Origin: Vibrio sp. ED004
GTDB lineage: Bacteria > Pseudomonadota > Gammaproteobacteria > Enterobacterales > Vibrionaceae
DNA length: 64,000 nt
Assembly: GCF_023206395.1 (NCBI RefSeq)
Contig: NZ_CP066149.1
Span: forward strand, 3,100,001 to 3,164,000
Direction: 5' to 3'
Shown: positions 57,575 to 64,000 of the stretch, piece after piece
Layout of the letters: each line of letters begins with the position of its first letter
Position numbering within the stretch: position 1 is the stretch's first letter
Made by a program: the position numbers and the translations under genes
Notes under the pieces: model-generated
What the model was told of the DNA's origin: nothing
The model's input: only the letters and a program-made list of their open reading frames with translations
Database searches by the model: none

Positions 57575-57963
57575 TGTGTCTCCATTAGGTAACCGCGTGC
57601 ATAGTGTAAGCGTACAGATTCTACATTATGAGATCAATTGCTTAATTAATAAGCTATGCTGATATGTTTAATAGAATGATTTTGGAATTTACAATCTGAA
57701 TGGGTAAGAGATAAGGGGTTATGATATCTATGATAAGTTGAGCGTTATGTGACCACTGTTCAGTATTCTTTGAACACGAAAGTTGTCAGAAAAATCTCAT
57801 TGAAATAAGTGGTTACAAAACATGATAACTGGTGCGAGTCGCTTATGATGCCCTTTGCTGTTTTATTGAATGCTATAACGCGTTCAGTTCAAAGTATTTG
57901 TCCTGTGATCTTTAAATTTAAAGCGAGCGTACTTTTTCCAACGTTTAAAAGGACGAGTATGCA
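57575..57963. other. Intergenic region upstream of the TIGR03643 gene
   Basis: This 389-bp AT-rich region holds divergent promoter space. A 40-codon frame from 57846 ends across the next start but has no ribosome site. Nothing else was recognised. Confidence 0.45.
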
Positions 57964-58215
57964 ATGAAGTTATCTAAAGAAAATGAATCAAGAATCATCG
58001 AAATGGCGTGGGAAGATAGAACGCCATTTGAAGCAATAGAATTGCAATTTGGTTTAAACGAATCGCAAGTGATTCGTTTTATGCGCAGTCATCTTAAGCT
58101 TGGTAGTTTTAAGTTATGGCGCTCTCGTGTTTCTGGGCGCACAACCAAGCATTTAAAATTGCGTAGTACCGATGTATCGAGAGGCTACTGTCCAACTCAG
58201 TACAAGCACCGTTAA
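57964..58215 (+). CDS. TIGR03643/DUF2805 family small protein
   Basis: This 83-residue protein reads SKENESRIIEMAWEDRTPFEAI, then FGLNESQVIRFMRSHLKLGSFKLWRSRV and GRTTKHLKLR. This matches the TIGR03643 (DUF2805) family, which contains a helix-turn-helix-like core. Function is unknown. AAGGA precedes the ATG at a loose spacing. Confidence 0.85.
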   Translation: MKLSKENESRIIEMAWEDRTPFEAIELQFGLNESQVIRFMRSHLKLGSFKLWRSRVSGRTTKHLKLRSTDVSRGYCPTQYKHR

Positions 58216-58267
58216 AGGAAGGAAGGGATGCAAACAAGTATCCCAAATCATCACTCAGATATGAGAA

Positions 58268-58681
58268 ATGAAAGAAATGAAGGGAATGAAACAATTTTGT
58301 GCTCTATTTTTGGTATTGCTCAGCTTCGGTATCGGTCATGTTCAAGCGAATGACACTAGGCTTAAGCAAGCTTACGAAAATCACCAAAGTGACGTTCAAG
58401 TGCGTGGCTTGGGTACAGTGTCGAGAGTATTACCAGATGATAATAAAGGTTCTCGACATCAGAAATTTATCTTACGACTCGACAGCGGACAAACCTTGTT
58501 AGTCGCACATAATATTGATTGAGCTCCTCGTATTAAGGGGTTGAAGAAAGGTGATCAAGTTGAGTTTTATGGTGAATATGAATGGAACAAGAAAGGTGGC
58601 GTAATGCACTGGACGCACAAAGATCCTCGCAATCATCATGCTCATGGTTGGTTAAAGCATAATGGGAAAGTATACGAGTAA
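58268..58681 (+). pseudogene. DUF3465 family gene with an in-frame TGA
   Basis: The frame encodes a signal peptide (FCALFLVLLSFGIGHVQAND) and a DUF3465 domain (VQVRGLGTVSRVLPDDNKG, then LDSGQTLLVAHNID). It then meets TGA at 58520-58522 and continues without shift as APRIKGLKKGDQVEFYGEYEW and HWTHKDPRNHHAHGW to TAA at 58679. Relatives appear to have Leu at that site, so a single TTA-to-TGA change is the simplest explanation. The start may be any of three in-frame ATGs (58268, 58277, 58286). Confidence 0.8.
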
Positions 58682-58706
58682 GGGACAACTCGTTTCGTTT
58701 TAACGT

Positions 58707-59376
58707 GAAAAAGGAATTTTGATGTTCAAACTCGAAACCAGCAGGCTCCAACCCCCTCAGACGAGCTTATTAACGGCAAGCAAGAAGGTGTTATGCTCAA
58801 TGCGAAAGTTGCGAATGTGACTCTAGCTGAGATGCCTTTTGTTCGCATGAGAAAGCAACTGGAGAGAAACTTGATACCTGTTGTTAACGAGTCAAGTTTC
58901 TCCCAGACGGTTGCACGGATGAATGCAGCTACTCAAGCTATAGACCTCATGGTATCAATGAAGTCCCGCTCAATTCATGTTCTCGGGGTCGCTATAAAGC
59001 TGAGTGCGAAGTTGTTGGCAATGTATGTTTTTATATTAGAACAACCAAATAGAAAGATGAAAGTTGGTAATGTCTTCATAAAAAGCACGTCACATTCAAT
59101 CCGCTATTTAGAGATTTTCGATAGTCTTGGTGGAGACGTTCGTGTTTATACTACGTTCGGGCTAGAAGACTATATTGCATGTTCAACAAGAGAATTGGAT
59201 GGATTGAAACCGAACTCAACAAGTTTTATTCAAACTAATTTAAGTGGCCTTCATAAAAACTGTTTGCTGCTTTACCTGAAGAAGTTTTTGAACAGATCAA
59301 AGTCAATTCGGACGGAGTAAAAGGTGGCAGCACATATCATGTGAAAGAGAACTTACAAGTTACTTTTGTCGATTAA
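58707..59376 (+). pseudogene. Degenerate unknown gene in mixed frames
   Basis: One frame is open from about 58709 to 59320 (ATG 58793; SDELINGKQEGVMLNAKV early, FIQTNLSGLHKN late). After an A5 run at 59255-59259, a protein-like end in another frame runs to TAA 59374-59376 (KLFAALPEEVFEQIKV, then STYHVKENLQVTFVD). One missing A in that run would fuse them. A third protein-like, Cys-rich segment appears in the second frame at about 58890-59055 (LPDGCTDECSYSSYRPHG), so more breaks are possible. The family is not recognised; likely a decayed secreted protein. Confidence 0.45.
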
Positions 59377-59398
59377 ACAGTAGTTAAGGTAGACAGCA

Positions 59399-59548
59399 TT
59401 GTTTGAACCTATTTTAGAAACAGCAACTTCAAAAGAAGAGGTTAGACGCATCATCAAAGAATGCGTTGAACATGTATCTACGAACTGTTTAGGCTGTCCA
59501 GCATCTATAGATTGCCCTAGGCATAAAGAAATTTTGGATTTGGGATGA
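59399..59548 (+). CDS. Tiny Cys-motif ORF, 49 residues
   Basis: Starting at TTG with AAGGT upstream, this reads FEPILETATSKEEVRRIIKE and then CVEHVSTNCLGCPASIDCPR, a compact Cys motif (CxxC-x5-C) that could bind metal. A 70-codon ORF on the opposite strand looks like its shadow. It follows the degenerate gene and may be a separate gene or a fragment. Confidence 0.4.
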   Translation: MFEPILETATSKEEVRRIIKECVEHVSTNCLGCPASIDCPRHKEILDLG

Positions 59549-59554
59549 TTATTC

Positions 59555-59791
59555 ATTAAAGGCAAACAGCTCTTTGCTCTCGTATTACTCTTGGTATTTA
59601 TAAATTTGAATGTAAGAGAAAGTCAGCCTAAGGTAACTGAGAGAGAAAACTACTGTATAAGTCCACCTTTCGTCCACCCAAGCAATATTGGGGTAAAGTG
59701 GGGAAGGAAAAAGTTGATTATTTTCAGTGTATTGCACGAGATTTACGACGTTTTTGAGGGCTCAAAAACGGTGAAACCCCGATGTTGGTAG
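59555..59791 (+). CDS. Possible small membrane-anchored protein
   Basis: In frame directly after the previous stop, a hydrophobic segment (KQLFALVLLLVFINLNV) is followed by a polar tail (SQPKVTERENYC) and PPFVHPSNIG. The start is unclear: ATT at about 59555 or TTG at 59591. The last codons overlap a hairpin pair, so this may be the end of a decayed gene. Confidence 0.3.
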   Translation: MKGKQLFALVLLLVFINLNVRESQPKVTERENYCISPPFVHPSNIGVKWGRKKLIIFSVLHEIYDVFEGSKTVKPRCW

Positions 59792-59803
59792 CATCGGGGT
59801 TTC
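59749..59803 (-). terminator. Double hairpin, probable rplY terminator
   Basis: Read on the minus strand from rplY, a 12-bp stem (GAAACCCCGATG/CATCGGGGTTTC) is followed by CACCG and TTTTT. That T run is part of a second, 10-bp hairpin (CGTTTTTGAG/CTCAAAAACG, 2-nt loop). Confidence 0.55.
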
Positions 59804-59890
59804 GAATTTCTAGATTTCTCGACTGGTAAGATCGATTATCTTTTCTATGCAGAAGGCTGGATTAATCCAATCTTATTCCTTGGTAGGGAA

Positions 59891-60169
59891 TTAGATGCGG
59901 ATGAAGTCCATATGTTCAACTTTTGGCTTGAACGCGTGACGTTGAACGTCTTGTGGCTTAACCTTAACTTCTGCGCCGTCAACCACTAGAGTGATTGCTT
60001 CGTAGAATTCAGGCTTATCCATTTGGTTGATCACTTCAGCGTGAACAAGTTCGATAGCTACAGCTTCAGCTTCGCCACCGTAGATTACAGCTGGGAATTT
60101 ACCAGCGTGACGTAGGCGGCGGCTCGCACCTTTACCTAGTTCAGTACGTACTACTGCTTCAAATTTCAT
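59891..60169 (-). CDS. rplY: 50S ribosomal protein L25
   Basis: This 92-residue short-form L25 binds 5S rRNA. The N-terminus [19 protein letters not shown] and [13 protein letters not shown] are typical, as is the C-terminal [17 protein letters not shown]. Length equals E. coli RplY (94). It stands alone, as in many gammaproteobacteria. Confidence 0.96.
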   Translation of the reverse strand: MKFEAVVRTELGKGASRRLRHAGKFPAVIYGGEAEAVAIELVHAEVINQMDKPEFYEAITLVVDGAEVKVKPQDVQRHAFKPKVEHMDFIRI

Positions 60170-60538
60170 AGTTTTACTCTCAAATTAGTAAAAATTAACT
60201 TCACACCTCAATGCGACCTTGAGTGTGTGGTAATGCTTAGGCACAAACGAGTTCATGCTTAAGCGAGCGCGGATACTAACATCACATTCCAATATGAGCA
60301 AGTCAGAAGCCCATCTCAAAGTGAATTTCCTTCGATAATGGGTTCGTTTGGAGATAAAACGTTCGCTAACGCTTGTTTCGCGTATTTTAACCCCTTTTAT
60401 ATCGCCAGTCTTATCTATTTATATCACCGCAAAATCATCAAGTTAATGAACGGAAAATGAATGTTTGCCTAAGACTTGGTTAAGGCTTAGTTCGTTAATC
60501 TTAGTGTTAATTAAACAGCAGAATGAATAGGTGAAAAT
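60170..60538. other. Intergenic region between rplY and the GT2 gene
   Basis: This 369-bp region lies between divergent starts. It shows only AT-rich promoter-like sequence. No ORF or RNA gene is seen. Confidence 0.5.
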
Positions 60539-61267
60539 ATGGAACCGGTAAGCATTGTCGTAATTACGCTAAACGAAGAGAAACGCATTAGCCGCTTAAT
60601 GGAAGAACTAAGCGTGCAAACCCACCAAGAGTTTGAAGTGATTGTTGTCGACTCGAACAGTGAAGACAACACAAGAGAAGTGGCGCAAGCCTATGAAAAT
60701 GCGCTGCCAAAATTGACCGTCCACCATATGCAAGAACGTGGCGTAAGCCTTGGTAGAAATATCGGCGCAGCTTTGGCACAGTACAACAGAATCCTTTTCT
60801 TGGATGCTGATGTAAGCCTGCCTCGCAACTTCCTCGCTAAAGCACTTTACGAGCTAGAAGAGAACAAGCTTGAAGTAGCGGGTGTCTACATGAGCTCGAA
60901 AGGTTTGCCGCTTGTACACAAGTTCGGTTACGGGCTATTTAATGCAGGGTTGTTTACTACCCAGTTCTTTTTCCCGACGGCGATTGGCGCATGTATTTTT
61001 TCGACGAAACGAGCGCATGATGAGATCGGTGGTTTCGATGAAGAGATCGTACTGTGTGAAGACTGTGACTACGTAAAACGTGCGAGCAAAACATGGCGAT
61101 TTAGATTCCTAAATATGACTTTTGGTTTTGACCCACGTCGCTTAGACCAAGATGGTGTTGTGAAGACAGGCTCTACTTATCTTAAAGCCAATGTAAGACG
61201 CTTCTTTAAAGGCGAAATGCGTAACAACGAAATGAACTACAAGTTTGGTCACTACAAAGAACAGTAA
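60539..61267 (+). CDS. Family 2 glycosyltransferase
   Basis: This 242-residue GT-A enzyme starts SIVVITLNEEKRISRLMEEL, has the DSNSEDNT turn near 38, the metal-binding FLDADVSL near 92, and a catalytic-region CEDCDYVKRA near 178. The C-terminal part is basic and lacks TM helices, so it acts at the cytosolic membrane face. It is probably a lipid-linked or polyprenol sugar transferase; donor and acceptor are unknown. It is 14 bp upstream of the DedA-LssY gene and likely cotranscribed. Confidence 0.85.
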   Translation: MEPVSIVVITLNEEKRISRLMEELSVQTHQEFEVIVVDSNSEDNTREVAQAYENALPKLTVHHMQERGVSLGRNIGAALAQYNRILFLDADVSLPRNFLAKALYELEENKLEVAGVYMSSKGLPLVHKFGYGLFNAGLFTTQFFFPTAIGACIFSTKRAHDEIGGFDEEIVLCEDCDYVKRASKTWRFRFLNMTFGFDPRRLDQDGVVKTGSTYLKANVRRFFKGEMRNNEMNYKFGHYKEQ

Positions 61268-61281
61268 GCATTGAGGTTGTT

Positions 61282-62589
61282 ATGTTTGATGGACTAGGGC
61301 TGTTTTTGGGGGCATTGGGTGATGCTCTCATTGGCCCAAACCTATTTGTACCGGGAGAGCCCTTCTTTATCGCGGCAGGTTTTCAACTGTATTCAGGTGC
61401 ATGGATGGCGTTGGTTTTGGTGATGCTCGGTGGTTTGCTTGGTGATCAACTCAGTTATTTAATTGGTTATAAATACGGTGCTAAGGCGCAACGAAGGCTC
61501 ATTAAGTTTCGTCCTAAAACCAAAAGATTAATCGCACGCTGCCGCTATCTGGTTGCTCGCAAAGGCACATACATCATTCTTTTTGCACGCTTATTAGGGC
61601 CTATTGCTTGGGTTGTGCCGTTTATAGCTGGCTCGCATCGTGTGCCGTGGCGCAATTTCAGTGTGTTGGCGTTTATAGGCTTGGCTCTTGGTGGAGGGCA
61701 GTTTGTTGCTTGGGGTATGTTACTGGCGCACGGCGTTGAAAATTTTCCGTGGCTTAATAGCCTTAAGATATTTATCTCTGAGCATAATAGTTTGATCGTC
61801 GGGGTGTTCGCGGTATTGGTCTTCACCGTTATTGGTTATCGAATGAAGTGGCGACGCTTGGTACTTAAGTCGAGTGCGCTGTTGTTGGCGTGGGTATTGT
61901 TTGCGAACTACGCTCATTTTTTCTGGAAAGCGGACGACTTTCAGAATCAACCAGAGATGGCCCAAATAAACGAAGTAGATTGGAACTCGGTTACCTATAA
62001 AGCGTTCCCTGGCAAATCTTCGTTCTACTCAGCACAAGCGATCAACGTCATTTATGTTGGAGCAACCCCAAGAGACTTAATGAAGCAATTAGGTTGGATA
62101 GAGAATCAAACCTTCTCTCGAAATGAGATTGAATGGGTTAGCTACCTCGCATTGCTCAGAGACAAAACACCGCCTGTGTCCGATTTATATTGGCGAGACA
62201 AGCCGCAAGATATGGCTTTTCAATTACCGGGTAACCTGATGAAACGCAGCCATATTCGCTGGTGGCGCGCTGGTGTCGATATTGAAACGAACCAGCCTCA
62301 GTGGTTAGGTGCAATTAGCTATGATGATGGTCTTAAAGTGACCCCATACTCCGGTATTGTGACCGTACTTCATAACATTGACCCTAATGTTGATGAAGAG
62401 CGAGATAGGCTTGCCAATCAGATACGTACTTCACTTCCAGACATCGAATTAGACAAGTATCCATTGGCAACGGTGGAAGTGATCAATGACGACCATGACT
62501 ATTACACTGATGGTCGGATATTAATGATTGGGGCAACGTCCGTTAGTGGTAATTCGCAAACTTTAGATGTTGCGGTCAACGATATTTAG
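61282..62589 (+). CDS. DedA family protein with C-terminal LssY-like domain
   Basis: This 435-residue fusion begins with a DedA/SNARE-associated domain (VPGEPFFIAAGFQL, GGLLGDQLSYLIGYKYG and RLLGPIAWVVPFIAG, residues about 15-140) with several TM helices. A hydrophobic stretch (about 170-215) leads to a soluble LssY_C-like domain (PRDLMKQLGW, SHIRWWRAGVDI, then DDHDYYTDGR). DedA proteins move undecaprenyl phosphate or lipids across membranes. The GT2 gene upstream suggests joint work on a lipid-linked glycan. Function is inferred. Confidence 0.82.
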   Translation: MFDGLGLFLGALGDALIGPNLFVPGEPFFIAAGFQLYSGAWMALVLVMLGGLLGDQLSYLIGYKYGAKAQRRLIKFRPKTKRLIARCRYLVARKGTYIILFARLLGPIAWVVPFIAGSHRVPWRNFSVLAFIGLALGGGQFVAWGMLLAHGVENFPWLNSLKIFISEHNSLIVGVFAVLVFTVIGYRMKWRRLVLKSSALLLAWVLFANYAHFFWKADDFQNQPEMAQINEVDWNSVTYKAFPGKSSFYSAQAINVIYVGATPRDLMKQLGWIENQTFSRNEIEWVSYLALLRDKTPPVSDLYWRDKPQDMAFQLPGNLMKRSHIRWWRAGVDIETNQPQWLGAISYDDGLKVTPYSGIVTVLHNIDPNVDEERDRLANQIRTSLPDIELDKYPLATVEVINDDHDYYTDGRILMIGATSVSGNSQTLDVAVNDI

Positions 62590-62797
62590 AGTGAGCTATA
62601 AGTCGAATCACTAAGCCTTTCTTGGTAGTACTCTGGTTTTTCTTATACATCAACAAAATCAAACAAGGCTTTGCAATGTCTGCTTGCTAGTTTTGTCCAA
62701 ATATCAGCCTCTCTTACTCAATACCTCGGTAATAACTTGCTCGACTTTGACTATGCTCATTAAGGGCGAGTAAGCGGCAAAAGCTAAGGATAACGTT

Positions 62798-63178
62798 ATG
62801 CAAATGAATCCGATTGGTTGGTTTGAAATTTATGTTGATGATATGTCGAGAGCAAAAACTTTTTACGAATCAGTGTTTAAAGTGACTCTAGAAAAGTTGA
62901 ATAATGAAACAGAGATTGATGTTGAGATGTGGGTGTTCCCTTGCGAGATGGAGAGTTATGGCGCCACAGGTGCTTTGTGCAAGATGCCCAATGTAAAAGC
63001 GGGAGGCAACAGCACCATGGTTTACTTCTCTTGTGAAGACTGTGCGACAGAAGCGAGTTTGGCAGCGGCCAATGGCGGCACGTTACAAGTGCCAAAAATG
63101 GATATTGGTGAGCATGGTTTTATTAGTGTCGTTAGCGATACAGAAGGCAATATGATTGGGCTACATTCGATGAGCTAA
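62798..63178 (+). CDS. VOC (glyoxalase-like) family protein
   Basis: This 126-residue small protein has the two-beta-alpha-beta layout of vicinal-oxygen-chelate proteins: GWFEIYVDDMSRAKTFYESV at the start, VYFSCEDCATEASLAAANGG in the second half, and VVSDTEGNMIGLHSM at the end. It might be a glyoxalase, dioxygenase or antibiotic-binding protein. Monocistronic; substrate unknown. Confidence 0.85.
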   Translation: MQMNPIGWFEIYVDDMSRAKTFYESVFKVTLEKLNNETEIDVEMWVFPCEMESYGATGALCKMPNVKAGGNSTMVYFSCEDCATEASLAAANGGTLQVPKMDIGEHGFISVVSDTEGNMIGLHSMS

Positions 63179-63274
63179 TCATGCTGAAGTGAGCTGTGCT
63201 CCGTTGAGCTGAGATAAAACTAATCCCTAGCATTACGCTAGGGCTTATTGGTGTCACTTTTACTTAGAGTTTGG

Positions 63275-64000
63275 TCAGCCTTTACTTATTTTAAGCACCA
63301 GAGAAGCTTTTAAGCCGCCCATTGAACTCTTGCTGAGCGTTAGGCTGCCTCGGTAGCTGTGTGCCATTTCATTCACGATGTTAAGCCCTAAGCCTGTACC
63401 TGGTGTGGTTTCATCAAGTCGAACGCCACGTTTGGTCACTTGTTCAAGCTTCTCTTCAGGAATACCTTGGCCATCATCTTCAATCACCAACTCTATATTG
63501 CCGTCGTCGAGTTCATTTGCATGGACACGTATAATACTGGTCGCCCACTTGTAACTGTTTTCGAGTAGGTTGCCGACCATCTCATCGAGGTCGGTTTTTT
63601 CGACAGCGACCTCAAGTTCAGAGTCCAACTCGTTGATCATGGTGACTTCATTGGCGGCATAAACTTTATCAAACGCCATCGAGATCGCTTCAACACGTTC
63701 ACAAGGTGATGACTTCACCGAAAGGATGTTCATTGCACCTGCCATACGAGCGCGACCGAGATGATAATCTATCTGGCTTTGGATTTGTTGAATGGGTTGC
63801 TGTAACAGTTTCTTCTCGTTGTCAGGCAACATCTCGATTTCATTTTTCATCACCGATAATGGTGTTTTCAATGCATGAGAGAGGTTCCCCGCGTGGTTAC
63901 GAGCACGTTCTAGTAATTCTTGGTAATGAAAGAGTAGGGCATTGAGGTCCGAAACTAACGGAGAGACCTCTTTTGGGTAGTTATCGCTTAGCCCTTGCTG
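63275..64000 (-). CDS. Sensor histidine kinase, 3' part (PhoQ-like)
   Basis: The gene extends beyond the window end, so the start is missing; the visible part encodes about 241 residues. It includes the dimerisation His (AGNLSHALKTPLSVMKNEI), N-box NLLENSYKWA, G1 DDGQGIP and G2 GTGLGLNIV. The stop is at 63275. The SHALKTPL H-box resembles PhoQ-type kinases. The response regulator would be expected upstream, outside the window. The stimulus is unknown. Confidence 0.88.
   Translation of the reverse strand, partial: QQGLSDNYPKEVSPLVSDLNALLFHYQELLERARNHAGNLSHALKTPLSVMKNEIEMLPDNEKKLLQQPIQQIQSQIDYHLGRARMAGAMNILSVKSSPCERVEAISMAFDKVYAANEVTMINELDSELEVAVEKTDLDEMVGNLLENSYKWATSIIRVHANELDDGNIELVIEDDGQGIPEEKLEQVTKRGVRLDETTPGTGLGLNIVNEMAHSYRGSLTLSKSSMGGLKASLVLKISKG

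Noticed and set aside
57846..57967. 40-codon ORF ending across the TIGR03643 start
   Set aside because: No ribosome site and no family; the overlapping stop/start is probably chance.
58520..58522. TGA in the DUF3465 gene as selenocysteine
   Set aside because: The expected residue appears to be Leu and no SECIS-like context was noticed; a nonsense mutation is simpler.
59353..59565. 70-codon minus-strand ORF
   Set aside because: The plus-strand frame at 59399-59548 has a better composition and Cys motif; the minus frame looks like its shadow.
1..64000. CRISPR array, prophage, integron or tRNA/rRNA genes
   Set aside because: No evenly spaced repeats with spacers, integrase, attC-like sites or recognisable tRNA/rRNA were found; a tRNAscan/Infernal run would be needed to exclude small RNAs.

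Overview
The window looks like a chromosomal segment of a marine Vibrio, most like the Splendidus clade. The evidence is moderate GC, Vibrio-type housekeeping proteins (Mn-dependent pyrophosphatase, rplY, sapABCDF next to psp, proVWX, torCA), a ToxR-type membrane regulator and an alginate lyase. The species is inferred from protein resemblance only. No rRNA, tRNA or CRISPR array was recognised.

Layout. 0.1-3.1 kb: a Mn exporter (mneA) diverging from a Mn-dependent pyrophosphatase (ppaC), with a perfect 7-1-7 Fur box between them. 3.2-12 kb: DUF2927, the five-gene sap ABC operon, pspF, and divergent pspABC behind a sigma-54-type promoter. 12-17.3 kb: an RND efflux operon with two membrane-fusion lipoproteins. 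17.4-22.4 kb: tag, a ToxR-like regulator overlapped by a small periplasmic partner, metC and cls. 22.7-28 kb: an NSS-family transporter, a chemoreceptor, a pseudouridine synthase and a methyltransferase. 27.9-32 kb: ynjBCD-F. 32.3-38.9 kb: mostly single genes (HslJ-like lipoprotein, DUF1289, small proteins, DEAD helicase, LysE exporter, PilZ protein, M14 peptidase, NifW-family protein). 39-43.9 kb: torCA behind an FNR-like box, a Trp-rich small protein and a HAD phosphatase. 44.5-47.8 kb: proVWX osmoprotectant uptake. 47.9-49.4 kb: a degenerate IS3/IS150-like element sitting in the loop of the proX terminator. 49.4-56 kb: a SnoaL-like protein with a divergent LysR regulator, a PL7 alginate lyase and pqiABC.

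56.3-59.8 kb is a decayed accessory stretch: a frameshifted lipoprotein, a DUF3465 gene with one in-frame TGA, a shattered unknown gene and tiny ORFs. 59.9-64 kb returns to ordinary genes: rplY, a GT2 glycosyltransferase with a DedA-LssY fusion, a VOC protein, and the 3' part of a histidine kinase cut by the window end.

Themes that link the genes are envelope stress and membrane upkeep (sap, psp, pqi, RND, cls, PilZ), metal homeostasis (mneA/ppaC), anaerobic respiration (tor) and osmoadaptation (proVWX). The least explained pieces are the ToxR-like/partner pair, the NifW-family protein without nif genes, the triple 20-bp repeat before proV, and the decayed block at 56-60 kb.
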